Source: Legionella sp.
GTDB lineage: Bacteria; Pseudomonadota; Gammaproteobacteria; Legionellales; Legionellaceae
Direction: 5' to 3'
Assembly (NCBI GenBank): GCA_030158115.1
Contig: JAOATK010000018.1
Location: 1 to 64,000, forward strand
DNA: 64,000 nt
Position numbers and translations under genes: made by a program. This document shows positions 1 to 10,623 of the stretch, piece by piece (positions within the stretch are counted from its first letter, which is position 1; every line of letters starts with the position of its first letter). Under the pieces are notes generated by a model, which was not told where the DNA came from, ran no database searches, and saw only the letters and a list, made by a program, of their open reading frames with translations.

Positions 1-943
<943 letters not shown>

Positions 944-1077
944 TATAATCTGAGTTATTTTGGATTATGAGAGATACATCAATACAAAGAAAAGTGACAA
1001 AGTAAAGCAAATAAGAACTCATTATTTACCAAAGAAGAGCAGCTAACGCACTGCGTAGCAGCCTTCAAAACAGTTTT

Positions 1078-1193
1078 CCTGGCGACCATAGCGGTTTGGA
1101 ACCACCTGAATCCATCTCGAACTCAGAAGTGAAACGAACATGCGCCAATGATAGTGTGAGGTCTCCTCATGTGAAAGTAGGTCATCGCCAGGG
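1078..1193 (+). rRNA. rrf: 5S ribosomal RNA
   Basis: A 116-nt sequence whose ends pair (CCTGGCGACC with the reverse complement of GGTCATCGCCAGG), with the conserved internal GAACTCAGAAGTGAAACG core. It lies 134 bp after the 23S 3' end, the usual 23S-5S spacing. It is followed by TTTTATTT, which may serve as a terminator tail on the terminal stem. Ends are approximate to 1-3 nt. Confidence 0.95.
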
Positions 1194-1249
1194 TTTTATT
1201 TAAGTGACTACCAGTCACAAGAAGTATTAACATAAGTTAAGCGATACAT

Positions 1250-1325
<76 letters not shown>

Positions 1326-1354
1326 TCTAAATTAAGTTGAAAGTTAACTAAAGG

Positions 1355-1383
1355 TTGACATTCCATTCATCTTAAAAGAAAAT
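1355..1383 (+). promoter_or_regulatory. Possible promoter for the tRNA-Tyr/Gly/Thr-tuf transcript
   Basis: A perfect -35 hexamer TTGACA lies at 1355-1360 in the gap between tRNA-Thr and tRNA-Tyr. Seventeen bases later is GAAAAT (1378-1383), a 4/6 match to a -10 box. It is well placed to start the tRNA-tuf transcript, but the -10 box is weak and the site is only inferred. Confidence 0.4.
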
Positions 1384-1395
1384 AGCGTTCTTTTT

Positions 1396-1480
<85 letters not shown>

Positions 1481-1498
1481 GTTAAAAAAAGATAGAAA

Positions 1499-1572
1499 GC
1501 GGGTGTAGTTCAATGGTAGAACTTCAGCCTTCCAAGCTGATAGCGTGGGTTCGATTCCCACCACCCGCTCCA
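1499..1572 (+). tRNA. tRNA-Gly (anticodon TCC)
   Basis: A 74-nt cloverleaf with acceptor GCGGGTG/CACCCGC and encoded CCA. The anticodon TCC is at 1531-1533 in the loop CTTCCAA. Third in the tRNA set upstream of tuf. Confidence 0.98.
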
Positions 1573-1623
1573 ATATACAATAAAATATTTGCTTGTCATG
1601 TGAGTTCGCAAGCTTGTATGTAA

Positions 1624-1699
<76 letters not shown>

Positions 1700-1732
1700 T
1701 AAAATATTAATTAGCGAATGGGAGACTTTGCG

Positions 1733-2904
1733 ATGGCGAAGGAAAAATTTGAACGTAAAAAGCCACACGTCAATGTGGGCACGATTGGTCACGTAGATCA
1801 TGGTAAAACGACGCTAACGGCAGCGATTACTACGATTATGGCGAAAAAATTTGGTGGTACAGCGAAGGCTTATGATCAAATTGACGCGGCACCTGAAGAA
1901 CGTGCACGAGGTATTACGATATCTACAGCACACGTAGAATACGAATCTGCAAATAGACATTATGCGCACGTAGATTGCCCAGGCCATGCTGACTATGTTA
2001 AGAACATGATTACAGGTGCGGCACAAATGGACGGCGGGATACTTGTTGTATCTGCTGCTGATGGTCCTATGCCACAAACTAGAGAGCACATTCTATTATC
2101 ACGTCAAGTTGGTGTTCCATATCTTGTTGTTTTCATGAACAAAGCAGATATGGTTGATGATGCTGAGTTATTAGAATTAGTTGAAATGGAAGTTCGTGAA
2201 TTGCTTAGCAGTTACGATTTTCCTGGCGACGATATTCCTGTTATTGTTGGTTCAGCGCTAAAAGCGTTGGAAGGTGATATGAGCCCGATTGGTGTTCCAG
2301 CGATTGAAAAATTAGTTGAAACGATGGACGCATATATCCCTGAACCAGTAAGAAACATCGACAAGTCGTTTTTGCTACCGATAGAAGACGTGTTTTCTAT
2401 CTCTGGACGTGGAACAGTAGTAACAGGTCGAGTAGAAAGTGGAATCGTTAAGGTTGGTGAAGAAGTTGAGATTGTTGGAATACATGACACTCAAAAAACT
2501 ATCTGTACTGGCGTTGAGATGTTCCGTAAATTGCTAGACGAAGGTCGCGCAGGAGATAACGTAGGTGTTTTACTACGAGGAACTAAGCGTGATGAAGTTG
2601 AGCGTGGTCAAGTATTAGCTAAACCAGGTTCAATTAAGCCACATACTAAGTTTGAAGCAGAAGTGTATGTATTATCAAAAGAAGAAGGCGGAAGACATAC
2701 CCCGTTTTTCAATGGATACAGACCACAATTCTATTTCAGAACAACAGACGTAACAGGAACATGTGATTTACCGTCTGGAGTTGAAATGGTAATGCCTGGT
2801 GACAACGTACAATTAGTCATCAATTTGCATGCTCCTATCGCAATGGATGAAGGTTTGCGTTTCGCAATTCGGGAAGGTGGCCGTACTGTAGGCGCCGGTG
2901 TTGT
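1733..2904 (+). repeat. tuf direct repeat, copy 1
   Basis: A 1,172-bp stretch that I cannot tell apart from 18043-19214. The flanks on both sides are unrelated. The repeat begins exactly at the start codon and stops 19 bp before the end of the stop codon. A direct repeat of this length is a recombination hot spot across 16.3 kb of essential genes. Confidence 0.9.
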
Positions 2905-2923
2905 TGCTAAGATCATTGCATAA
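1733..2923 (+). CDS. tuf: Elongation factor Tu (copy 1, tRNA-linked)
   Basis: EF-Tu brings aminoacyl-tRNA to the ribosomal A site as a GTP complex. The 396-residue protein has the P-loop GHVDHGKT near residues 19-26, DCPGH (G3) and NKAD (G4), followed by two beta-barrel domains. I place the start at 1733 (MAKEKFER), not at the in-frame ATG 1718, because GGGAG at 1720-1724 is well spaced for it and the other copy starts the same way. This copy corresponds in context to E. coli tufB. Its DNA reads the same as the copy at 18043 from the ATG through base 2904. The tail then differs (AKIIA here, AKIIE there), a sign of gene conversion. Confidence 0.98.
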   Translation: MAKEKFERKKPHVNVGTIGHVDHGKTTLTAAITTIMAKKFGGTAKAYDQIDAAPEERARGITISTAHVEYESANRHYAHVDCPGHADYVKNMITGAAQMDGGILVVSAADGPMPQTREHILLSRQVGVPYLVVFMNKADMVDDAELLELVEMEVRELLSSYDFPGDDIPVIVGSALKALEGDMSPIGVPAIEKLVETMDAYIPEPVRNIDKSFLLPIEDVFSISGRGTVVTGRVESGIVKVGEEVEIVGIHDTQKTICTGVEMFRKLLDEGRAGDNVGVLLRGTKRDEVERGQVLAKPGSIKPHTKFEAEVYVLSKEEGGRHTPFFNGYRPQFYFRTTDVTGTCDLPSGVEMVMPGDNVQLVINLHAPIAMDEGLRFAIREGGRTVGAGVVAKIIA

Positions 2924-2938
2924 AACGGGTAAAATTTT

Positions 2939-2960
2939 GGCATGAATGATTATTCATGCC
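2939..2960 (+). other. Perfect hairpin between tuf and tRNA-Trp
   Basis: A 9-bp perfect stem (GGCATGAAT/ATTCATGCC) with a GATT loop, starting 15 bp after the tuf stop. No T-tract follows, so it looks more like a processing or mRNA 3'-end protecting element ahead of tRNA-Trp than an intrinsic terminator. Confidence 0.6.
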
Positions 2961-2969
2961 AATTAAATT

Positions 2970-3045
2970 AGGCCAGTAGCTCAATTGGCAGAGTGGCGGT
3001 CTCCAAAACCGCAGGTTGGGGGTTCGATTCCCTCCTGGCCTGCCA
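2970..3045 (+). tRNA. tRNA-Trp (anticodon CCA)
   Basis: A 76-nt cloverleaf with acceptor AGGCCAG/CTGGCCT and encoded CCA. The anticodon CCA is at 3003-3005 in the loop CTCCAAA. It sits between tuf and secE, an arrangement common in gammaproteobacteria outside the enterics, and ends 13 bp before secE. Confidence 0.98.
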
Positions 3046-3058
3046 ACTACAAGTGAAT

Positions 3059-3430
3059 ATGAAAAGTTCAAACGAAAATCAAAGTAAAGCAAAAGATATA
3101 TTACCTTGGTTCGCCGTAGTCCTGGTTACTGCAGCGGCCTTTTTTTGCACTTATTATTATACTTTTTCAGGACCAATTCAGTCTATAGTATGGCTGGCGT
3201 GGTTCTTGTTGTCGTTGTTTTTTGCTTATCTAACAACAACAGGTAAACAAGTATTTCAATTTGCTCAAGAGTCAAAAATTGAATTGTTAAAAGTGGTTTG
3301 GCCAACGCGTCAAGAAACAATACAAACAACAACAATTGTTATTGTTATGGTTACATTGACTGGATTTATACTCTGGGGAGTAGATTCAGTAATGATGTGG
3401 GCAATTGCTAAAATAACACATTTAGGGTGA
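3059..3430 (+). CDS. secE: Preprotein translocase subunit SecE
   Basis: SecE clamps SecY in the SecYEG translocon of the inner membrane. The 123-residue protein (E. coli 127) has three predicted membrane helices near residues 15-33, 41-60 and 90-112. The conserved amphipathic segment before the last helix ([13 protein letters not shown]) is diagnostic. An in-frame start at 2993 lies inside tRNA-Trp, so ATG 3059 is the likely start although its ribosome-binding site is weak. secE precedes nusG as in most bacteria. Confidence 0.93.
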   Translation: MKSSNENQSKAKDILPWFAVVLVTAAAFFCTYYYTFSGPIQSIVWLAWFLLSLFFAYLTTTGKQVFQFAQESKIELLKVVWPTRQETIQTTTIVIVMVTLTGFILWGVDSVMMWAIAKITHLG

Positions 3431-3435
3431 ATTCG

Positions 3436-3981
3436 GTGGAAGAGCAAAAATCGAAACAATGGTATGTTGTGCATGCCTACTCAGGATACGAAAATTTTGT
3501 TATGCGTGAAATAACCTCACGTGCGTTACATCACAATTTAGAAGATAAAATTGGTGAAGTGGTTGTACCATCAGAAGAAGTTGTTGAAATGAAGTCAGGC
3601 CAAAAACGCAAGAGCACACGTAAGTTTTTCCCGGGCTACGTTTTAGTCAATATGGTGATGGACGATCAAACCTGGCATTTGGTAAGAGCAATACCGCGAG
3701 TACTTGGATTTATTGGTGGAACTAGCCAAACTCCAACACCCATTACAGATAAAGAAGCTCGTGCTATTATGCAGCGAGTTGAAGATGGCGTAACCAAGCC
3801 GAGACCTAAGGTTCTTTTTGAGCCTGGTGAAGTGGTTCGTGTTAAAGAAGGTCCATTTGTTGATTTCAATGGTGTAGTAGAAGAAGTTAATTATGAAAAG
3901 AGCAAATTGCGAGTTGCTGTTTTGATTTTTGGAAGATCTACTCCTGTTGAGCTTGAGTTTAGTCAAGTAGAAAAAGCATAA
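3436..3981 (+). CDS. nusG: Transcription termination/antitermination factor NusG
   Basis: NusG binds the RNA polymerase clamp and links it to Rho or ribosomal protein S10. The N-terminal NGN domain opens with [13 protein letters not shown]-terminal KOW domain (about residues 125-181) contains the [14 protein letters not shown] segment. GTG 3436 has the good ribosome-binding site AGGGTGA at 3424-3430 and gives 181 residues, the E. coli length. GTG 3427, which overlaps the secE stop, is the alternative. It is translationally coupled to secE either way. Confidence 0.93.
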   Translation: MEEQKSKQWYVVHAYSGYENFVMREITSRALHHNLEDKIGEVVVPSEEVVEMKSGQKRKSTRKFFPGYVLVNMVMDDQTWHLVRAIPRVLGFIGGTSQTPTPITDKEARAIMQRVEDGVTKPRPKVLFEPGEVVRVKEGPFVDFNGVVEEVNYEKSKLRVAVLIFGRSTPVELEFSQVEKA

Positions 3982-4126
3982 TTTGATAGTGCTTAGAGTA
4001 AGTGTTAGTCCGTTTTATCAGACCAATAGATACACTAAGTTTTTTGTAAAACTGGGAAGCTAGAACTTAAGTAAATAATTTTCGAATTATTTCTGAAAGC
4101 TAGTGTTTGACCCATGAGGAGTAAAC

Positions 4127-4561
4127 ATGGCAAAAAAAGTAGAAGCATATATAAAGTTACAGATTCCGGCTGGTAAAGCAAATCCAAGCCCACCTGTTGG
4201 TCCTGCATTAGGACAACGTGGTGTAAACATTATGGAATTTTGTAAAGCATTCAACGCTGCAACACAACAACTAGAACAAGGTTTACCAATTCCTGTTGTT
4301 ATTACTGTATACAGTGATCGTAGCTTTACCTTTATTACAAAAACACCACCAGCATCAGTCTTACTAAAAAAAGCCGCTGGCATACAAAGTGGAAGTGGCA
4401 CGCCTAATACTAAGAAGGTTGCTAAACTTAACGTCAGTCAACTTGAAGAAATTGCTAAGCTGAAAAAGCCTGATTTAACTGCAGCAGATCTATCTGCAGC
4501 TGTTAGAAGTATTGCAGGTACGGCGCGTAGCATGGGTATTGAAGTTGAAGGTTTAGAATAG
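4127..4561 (+). CDS. rplK: 50S ribosomal protein L11
   Basis: L11 forms the stalk base with 23S helices 43/44 and takes part in factor GTPase activation and in the RelA stringent response. The 144-residue protein (E. coli 142) has the N-terminal [18 protein letters not shown] loop and a C-terminal rRNA-binding domain. A strong GAGGAG site precedes ATG 4127. The 145-bp gap after nusG may hold the rplK promoter, but I see no convincing -35/-10 pair. rplA follows after 9 bp. Confidence 0.97.
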   Translation: MAKKVEAYIKLQIPAGKANPSPPVGPALGQRGVNIMEFCKAFNAATQQLEQGLPIPVVITVYSDRSFTFITKTPPASVLLKKAAGIQSGSGTPNTKKVAKLNVSQLEEIAKLKKPDLTAADLSAAVRSIAGTARSMGIEVEGLE

Positions 4562-4570
4562 GGGTTTGCC

Positions 4571-5266
4571 ATGTCAAAGATTACTAAGAAACAAAAAGAA
4601 ATTTTAAGTAAAGTTAAACCTGGAACTTTGCATAACGCAAGTGATGCCATTAACTTACTAAAGCAATTTGCATCTAAAAAATTTCGTGAAAGCCTGGATA
4701 TAAGTGTTAACTTAGGCGTTGACCCACGTAAATCTGATCAAGTTGTTCGCTCTTCAACTAATCTTCCTAAGGGTACAGGTAAAACAGTACGTGTGGCTGT
4801 ATTCGCTCAAGGTGATAACGCAACTAAAGCAGTTAACGCTGGTGCCGACATAGTTGGATTTGAAGATTTAGCTGAAAAAATTAAATCAGGCACTATGGAT
4901 TTTGATGTGGTTATTGCTACACCAGATGCTATGCGAATTGTTGGACAACTAGGGCAGATTTTAGGTCCAAGAGGTTTAATGCCGAATCCTAAAGTAGGAA
5001 CAGTAACAACAAATGTTGAAGCAGCTGTAAAAGATGCTAAATCTGGCCAAGTACGATATAGAACAGATAAAAATGGTATTATTCATTGCACAGTTGGCAA
5101 GGTTGATTTTGCAGTAGAAGATATCATTGAAAATATAGTGGCTCTTGTAAGTGACCTTAAAAAAGCAAAACCAACTGCTTCAAAAGGACAATATTTGAAG
5201 AAAATTACAATATCTTCCACTATGGGTCCTGGATTAGCTATTGATATGTCTTCATTATCTGTGTAA
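4571..5266 (+). CDS. rplA: 50S ribosomal protein L1
   Basis: L1 forms the mobile L1 stalk that moves deacylated tRNA out of the E site. In E. coli it represses translation of rplK-rplA by binding their mRNA. The 231-residue protein contains the signature [15 protein letters not shown] (about residues 136-150). It is 9 bp after rplK and separated from rplJ by a 171-bp leader, so rplKA and rplJL are likely separate translational regulatory units. Confidence 0.97.
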   Translation: MSKITKKQKEILSKVKPGTLHNASDAINLLKQFASKKFRESLDISVNLGVDPRKSDQVVRSSTNLPKGTGKTVRVAVFAQGDNATKAVNAGADIVGFEDLAEKIKSGTMDFDVVIATPDAMRIVGQLGQILGPRGLMPNPKVGTVTTNVEAAVKDAKSGQVRYRTDKNGIIHCTVGKVDFAVEDIIENIVALVSDLKKAKPTASKGQYLKKITISSTMGPGLAIDMSSLSV

Positions 5267-5289
5267 AATCCACACCCATTTTAAGAATT

Positions 5290-5430
5290 CACGGCATAGA
5301 TTTGGTTCCATGCCGTCGAAGACCGCAGGTGCTAACGCTTAATTTCCTGCGCAGACGGTGAACCGGCTCCATTTAAAAAGAGACGGCCACCATAACTGTA
5401 GATCCTTGCGATTTACATAAATTAGGAGGT
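5290..5430 (+). promoter_or_regulatory. L10-type ribosomal protein leader (rplJL autoregulation)
   Basis: The gap between rplA and rplJ holds a hairpin (ACGGCAT 5291-5297 with ATGCCGT 5310-5316). A segment follows with the blocks GACCGCAGGTGC, GCTTAAT and CTGCGCAGACGGTG, typical of the L10 leader in proteobacteria. There L10-(L7/L12)4 binds the mRNA and represses rplJ translation. The call rests on remembered motif order; a covariance-model scan would settle it. A strong AGGAGGT site follows at 5424-5430. Confidence 0.75.
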
Positions 5431-5437
5431 CAGTAAC

Positions 5438-5962
5438 GTGAAATTAAATTTAGCTGCGAAGAAAGCTGTAGTTGAAGAAGTGACTGCAGTTGCCTCTAAA
5501 GCTATTTCGGCAGTAGTTGCTGATTATCGTGGTTTAACTGTTAATCAAATGACGCATTTGCGCAGTGAAGCACGTAAGTCGGGTGTTTATCTTCGAGTAG
5601 TTAGAAACACCTTAACACGAAGAGCATTTAAAGATACTGAGTTTGAATGCTTGAATGACTTGCTTGTTGGGCCATTGTTTATTGCTCTATCGATAGATGC
5701 ACCAAGTGATGCTGCAAGATTGCTTAAAGAATTCACCAAGACATTTGAAAAGCTTGAAATTAAAGCATTATCAGTAGGCGGAAAAGTATACCAGGCAAAT
5801 CAACTTGATGTTGTTGCCAGCTTACCGACTAAGGATGAAGCAATTGCTAAGCTGATGTATGTGATGAAAGCGCCAGTTGAGAAGTTTGTCAGAACTCTTG
5901 CTGAGCCTCATGCTAAATTAGTGAGGACCATAGCAGCAGTTAAAGATAAAAAAGCAAGTTAA
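5438..5962 (+). CDS. rplJ: 50S ribosomal protein L10
   Basis: L10 anchors L7/L12 dimers to the ribosomal stalk. The protein is 174 residues (E. coli 165) and starts at GTG 5438, eight bases after AGGAGGT. The N-terminal half contains VADYRGLTVNQMTHLR and VVRNTLTRRA, the rRNA-binding region. The C-terminal helix ending in AAVKDKKAS carries the L7/L12 docking sites. It is likely autoregulated through the upstream leader. Confidence 0.97.
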   Translation: MKLNLAAKKAVVEEVTAVASKAISAVVADYRGLTVNQMTHLRSEARKSGVYLRVVRNTLTRRAFKDTEFECLNDLLVGPLFIALSIDAPSDAARLLKEFTKTFEKLEIKALSVGGKVYQANQLDVVASLPTKDEAIAKLMYVMKAPVEKFVRTLAEPHAKLVRTIAAVKDKKAS

Positions 5963-6007
5963 ATCCCTTTTAATCATTAGTTAATTATTTTAAATCAGGA
6001 GCTAGTA

Positions 6008-6382
6008 ATGGCTGTGTCAAAAAATGAAATTTTAGAAACCATATCAAACATGTCTGTTATGGAAGTTGTAGAGCTAATTGAAGCAATGGAAGAGAAGTTT
6101 AATGTATCTGCTGCTGCCGCTGCTGTAGCTGTTGCTGCGCCTGCCGCTGCTGCTGCTTCTGCTGAAGAGCAAACTGAATTTACTGTTATCATGAGTAATT
6201 TCGGCGCGAACAAAGTTAACGTCATTAAAGCAGTTCGTGGCATGACTGGTCTAGGCTTAAAAGAAGCTAAAGACTTAGTCGAAGGCACTCCTTCTACAAT
6301 TAAAGAAGGTGTATCTAAAGACGAAGCTGCTGCTATCAAAAAAGAGCTTGAAGAAGCTGGTGCGACAGTAGAAGTTAAATAA
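6008..6382 (+). CDS. rplL: 50S ribosomal protein L7/L12
   Basis: L7/L12 is the multicopy stalk protein that recruits translation GTPases. The 124-residue protein has an N-terminal dimerisation domain (residues 1-35), a flexible Ala-rich hinge (about 37-57) and the C-terminal factor-binding domain with [25 protein letters not shown] site precedes ATG 6008. A strong hairpin follows before rpoB. Confidence 0.98.
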   Translation: MAVSKNEILETISNMSVMEVVELIEAMEEKFNVSAAAAAVAVAAPAAAAASAEEQTEFTVIMSNFGANKVNVIKAVRGMTGLGLKEAKDLVEGTPSTIKEGVSKDEAAAIKKELEEAGATVEVK

Positions 6383-6406
6383 TAAAGATATATCCGTAAG
6401 ATTGGG

Positions 6407-6430
6407 CCCGGCCATGTTTTCATGGCTGGG
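6407..6430 (+). other. rplL-rpoB intergenic hairpin (attenuator or RNase site)
   Basis: A 10-bp stem, CCCGGCCATG paired with CATGGCTGGG (one G-U pair), with a TTTT loop, 25 bp after the rplL stop. No T-run follows. In E. coli the same gap holds a partial terminator and an RNase III site that lower rpoBC output relative to rplL. A similar role here is inferred from position and strength. Confidence 0.65.
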
Positions 6431-6472
6431 TCTATGTGTTTGAAGTCATCAATAATTTACAGAGGAATCACC

Positions 6473-9400
6473 ATGGCCCTTGCAGAAGCTAAACCTCAAT
6501 ATTCACATGCTGAGAAAAAACGATTTCGCAAAAGCTTTGGGAAGCAGGCCGATAAAATGGCAATACCAAATCTGCTTGAAATTCAACTTAAATCTTACAG
6601 AGATTTTCTTCAGGCCGATAGTAAGCTCAGTGAACACTTTAATACAGGCTTGCATGCTGCATTCTCTTCAGTGTTTCCTATTGAAAGCTTTTCCGGCAAT
6701 GCAAGACTTGAATACGTTAGTTATAACCTTGGTGAGTCTGCATTCGATGTTCGTGAATGTAAACTACGTGGTTTAACCTATTCTGCACCGCTAAGGGTTA
6801 AAATAAGACTTGTTGTTCTTGATAAAGAAGCAAGCGAAGATCCTAAGCCAGTAAAAGATATCAGAGAACAAGATGTTTTTATGGGTGAAATCCCTTTGAT
6901 GACAGATGTTGGTACATTCGTTGTTAATGGAACAGAACGAGTTGTTGTATCCCAATTGCACCGCTCTCCTGGTGTTATATTCGAACATGATAAAGGCAAA
7001 ACGCATTCATCTGGAAAGCTCCTTTATTCTGCCCGTATTATTCCTTATCGTGGTTCTTGGTTAGATTTTGAATTTGATCCTAAAGATTGTGTTTATGTAA
7101 GAATTGATAGAAGACGTAAATTACCAGTTAGTATCTTACTTAGAGCATTAGGATATGAAACTGAAGCGATACTGGGTGAATTTTTTGAAATAACAAGTTG
7201 TCATCTTAAAAATGGTGAATATCACATTGATCTCATTCCTCAAAGATTAAGAGGTGAAATTGCTTCATTTGATATCATTGTTCCAGAAACAGGTGAACTA
7301 ATAGTTGAACAAGGCAGAAGAGTAACAGCACGCCATATCAAGCAAATGGAAAAATGCCATATGCAAGATCTCGTTGTGCCAAGAGATTATTTAATAAGTA
7401 AAGTATTAGCTAAAAATATTATAGATACTGAAACAGGTGAAATAATAGCTCAAGCAAATGATGAACTAACAGATGATTTATTAAATGCAATGGCATCTAA
7501 TGGTATTCATGAATTTGATATGATCTATACCAATGATTTAGATCATGGCTCTTACATTTCTGATACATTAAAAATTGATCCTACTTCAAGTCATCTTGAA
7601 GCGTTAGTTGAGATTTATCGTATGATGCGTCCTGGCGAGCCGCCAACTAAGGAAGCAGCCGAAGCTTTATTTAAGAACCTGTTTTTTGTAGATGAACGTT
7701 ATGATTTATCTGCTGTAGGACGAATGAAATTCAATCGTCGTGTTGGTAGAAAAGATGATAATGGTCCTGGAACATTAACTAAAGAAGATATTCTTTCGGT
7801 TATTAAAACATTAATTGACATCAGAAATGGTATTGGACTAGTTGATGATATTGATCATCTTGGTAACCGTAGAGTTCGAAGTGTTGGTGAAATGACTGAG
7901 AACCAATTTAGAGTTGGTTTAGTTCGAGTAGAGCGTGCAGTTAAAGAGCGTTTAAGTTTAGTCGAATCTGAAAACTTAATGCCACAAGATTTAATTAATG
8001 CCAAGCCAGTTTCTGCTGCAATCAAAGAATTTTTTGGTTCTAGTCAATTATCACAGTTTATGGATCAAGTGAATCCATTGTCTGGGGTAACACATAAGCG
8101 AAGAGTATCAGCACTAGGCCCAGGTGGTTTAACACGAGAGCGAGCTGGTTTTGAGGTTCGTGACGTTCACACGACACATTATGGTCGAGTGTGCCCAATT
8201 GAAACGCCTGAAGGTCCAAACATTGGTTTGATCAACTCATTATCTGTTTATGCTAGAACTAACGATTATGGATTTATTGAAACGCCTTGTCGTAAAGTTA
8301 TCAATGGTCGTGTAACTGATGATATTGAATATTTATCAGCAATCGAAGAAGTTGATCAATACATTGCACAATCTAGTGTTGCGCTCGATGAGCACGGTAA
8401 TATCCTTGCAGATCTTGTTCCTTGTAGACATCAGAATGAGTTTTCACTAACTACTCCTGATAAAATTAACTATATGGATGTTTCTGCGAAACAAATCGTA
8501 TCAGTTGCTGCGTCACTAATTCCTTTCTTAGAGCATGATGATGCGAACAGAGCACTGATGGGTTCGAACATGCAACGTCAAGCTGTTCCTACGTTACGAT
8601 CTGAAAAGCCATTAGTTGGAACTGGGATGGAGCGCATTGTCGCTTCTGACTCTGGAGTTTCAGTCGTTGCTAAGCGTGGTGGAATAATTGATTTAGTTGA
8701 TGCCTCACGTATCGTAGTTCGTGTTAATGATGACGAAACAACAGCTGGAGAAACTGGGGTTGACATCTATAACCTAACTAAGTATTTCCGTTCTAACCAA
8801 GATACCTGTATTAATCAAAGACCTATAGTAAATACAGGTGATTTGATCCAACGTGGTGATGTTTTAGCAGATGGTCCATGTACTGATATGGGTGAATTAG
8901 CTCTAGGGCAAAATTTACTAGTCGCATTCATGCCTTGGCATGGATATAACTTTGAGGATTCTATCCTTATATCTGAGCGCATTGTACAAGAAGATCGTTT
9001 TACTACAATCCATATTGAAGAGCTGACCTGTATTGCACGTGATACTAAATTAGGTACAGAAGAAATTACTGCAGATATTCCAAACGTTGGTGAATCGGCT
9101 TTAGGTAATTTAGATGAATCTGGCGTCGTATATATTGGTGCAGAAGTTAATGCAGGCGATATTCTCGTTGGTAAAGTAACTCCAAAAGGTGAAACACAAT
9201 TAACTCCTGAAGAAAAACTTTTACGAGCAATCTTCGGAGAAAAAGCGTCTGATGTTAAGGATTCTTCTTTACGTGTTCCATCAGGAATGAATGGAACCGT
9301 TATTGATGTCCAAGTGTTTACACGTGATGGACTAGAGAAAGATGCCCGAGCAAAAAGCATTGAAGAAGAACATTTAGCTCGTGTTCGTAAAGACTTAGTT

Positions 9401-10579
9401 GATGAACGTCGTATTCGTGAAGAAGATATTTATCATCGTGTAACAAACTTCATTGTCGGTAAGGTTGCTACTGGTGGTCCAGCAAATCTCAAACCAGGCT
9501 CTAAAATAACACAAGAGTATTTAGATACCTTAGATAGACAAAAATGGTTTGATATTCGTTTAGATAATGATGAGTTAAGCCAACAATTAGAGCAACTATC
9601 AAAGCAACTTGAAATGCTTTCTAAAGAAATGGAAAAGCGATTCAACGATAGCCGCAAAAAAATTGTTCAAGGTGATGATTTAGCTCCAGGCGTATTAAAA
9701 ATTGTTAAAGTATATTTAGCAGTTAAAAGAAGAATACAGCCCGGTGATAAAATGGCTGGACGACATGGTAACAAAGGGGTCATCTCTATAGTTGTTCCTA
9801 TTGAAGATATGCCTCATATGGAAGATGGTACGGCAGTAGATATAGTACTTAATCCATTAGGTGTACCATCACGTATGAATATTGGTCAAGTATTAGAGAC
9901 ACATCTTGGCTTAGCTGCTAAAGGTCTTGGACATAAAATTGCCCAGATGCTAGATACAAAGAAAAATGCCAACGAAATTAAATCATTCCTAGGGAAAATA
10001 TATAATCACGATGGTATGCAGCGCGTTAATCTTGATTGTTTAAATGATGAAGAGCTATTTAGATTAGCAGATAACTTGCGTGCTGGTGTGCCAATGGCAA
10101 CTCCAGTTTTTGATGGTGCTTCAGAACAAGAAATTAAAAGCATGCTGCAACTGGCTGATTTGCCTTCTGATGGTAAAACCACTTTGATTGATGGTAGAAC
10201 CGGATGTAAATTTGATAATAAAGTAACTGTAGGTTACATGTATATGCTTAAACTCAACCATTTGGTTGATGACAAGATGCATGCTCGTTCAACTGGTTCA
10301 TACAGCCTAGTAACGCAACAACCATTGGGTGGTAAAGCTCAGTTTGGAGGACAGCGTTTCGGGGAGATGGAAGTATGGGCTCTTGAAGCATATGGTGCAG
10401 CATACACATTACAAGAAATGTTGACTGTAAAATCAGATGACGTTGGTGGTAGAACAAAGATCTATAAAAATATAGTCGATGGTGATCATCGTATGGACCC
10501 AGGTATGCCTGAATCATTTAACGTATTATTAAAAGAGATTCGTGCCTTGGGAATAGATATTGAATTAGATCACGATTAA
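6473..10579 (+). CDS. rpoB: DNA-directed RNA polymerase subunit beta
   Basis: Beta subunit of RNA polymerase, 1,368 residues (E. coli 1,342). GAGG at 6462-6465 supports ATG 6473 over the upstream in-frame ATG at 6422. The rifampicin-binding region ([11 protein letters not shown]...THKRR) keeps the residues equivalent to D516, H526 and S531, so target-site resistance is not expected. V replaces the E. coli N518 equivalent. The catalytic-side segment [13 protein letters not shown] and the C-terminal [19 protein letters not shown] clamp segment are intact. It follows the rplL hairpin and precedes rpoC by 44 bp. Confidence 0.98.
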   Translation: MALAEAKPQYSHAEKKRFRKSFGKQADKMAIPNLLEIQLKSYRDFLQADSKLSEHFNTGLHAAFSSVFPIESFSGNARLEYVSYNLGESAFDVRECKLRGLTYSAPLRVKIRLVVLDKEASEDPKPVKDIREQDVFMGEIPLMTDVGTFVVNGTERVVVSQLHRSPGVIFEHDKGKTHSSGKLLYSARIIPYRGSWLDFEFDPKDCVYVRIDRRRKLPVSILLRALGYETEAILGEFFEITSCHLKNGEYHIDLIPQRLRGEIASFDIIVPETGELIVEQGRRVTARHIKQMEKCHMQDLVVPRDYLISKVLAKNIIDTETGEIIAQANDELTDDLLNAMASNGIHEFDMIYTNDLDHGSYISDTLKIDPTSSHLEALVEIYRMMRPGEPPTKEAAEALFKNLFFVDERYDLSAVGRMKFNRRVGRKDDNGPGTLTKEDILSVIKTLIDIRNGIGLVDDIDHLGNRRVRSVGEMTENQFRVGLVRVERAVKERLSLVESENLMPQDLINAKPVSAAIKEFFGSSQLSQFMDQVNPLSGVTHKRRVSALGPGGLTRERAGFEVRDVHTTHYGRVCPIETPEGPNIGLINSLSVYARTNDYGFIETPCRKVINGRVTDDIEYLSAIEEVDQYIAQSSVALDEHGNILADLVPCRHQNEFSLTTPDKINYMDVSAKQIVSVAASLIPFLEHDDANRALMGSNMQRQAVPTLRSEKPLVGTGMERIVASDSGVSVVAKRGGIIDLVDASRIVVRVNDDETTAGETGVDIYNLTKYFRSNQDTCINQRPIVNTGDLIQRGDVLADGPCTDMGELALGQNLLVAFMPWHGYNFEDSILISERIVQEDRFTTIHIEELTCIARDTKLGTEEITADIPNVGESALGNLDESGVVYIGAEVNAGDILVGKVTPKGETQLTPEEKLLRAIFGEKASDVKDSSLRVPSGMNGTVIDVQVFTRDGLEKDARAKSIEEEHLARVRKDLVDERRIREEDIYHRVTNFIVGKVATGGPANLKPGSKITQEYLDTLDRQKWFDIRLDNDELSQQLEQLSKQLEMLSKEMEKRFNDSRKKIVQGDDLAPGVLKIVKVYLAVKRRIQPGDKMAGRHGNKGVISIVVPIEDMPHMEDGTAVDIVLNPLGVPSRMNIGQVLETHLGLAAKGLGHKIAQMLDTKKNANEIKSFLGKIYNHDGMQRVNLDCLNDEELFRLADNLRAGVPMATPVFDGASEQEIKSMLQLADLPSDGKTTLIDGRTGCKFDNKVTVGYMYMLKLNHLVDDKMHARSTGSYSLVTQQPLGGKAQFGGQRFGEMEVWALEAYGAAYTLQEMLTVKSDDVGGRTKIYKNIVDGDHRMDPGMPESFNVLLKEIRALGIDIELDHD

Positions 10580-10623
10580 TTATCAGCGGTACTTACTGAT
10601 TAACAATTTTTGGAGACATAGAC

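Noticed and set aside
2993..3058. Upstream in-frame start for secE
   Set aside because: It lies within tRNA-Trp and adds residues without counterpart in the SecE family.
3982..4126. Promoter for rplK in the nusG-rplK gap
   Set aside because: TTGATA at 3983 has no -10 match at 16-18 bp; no other convincing pair.
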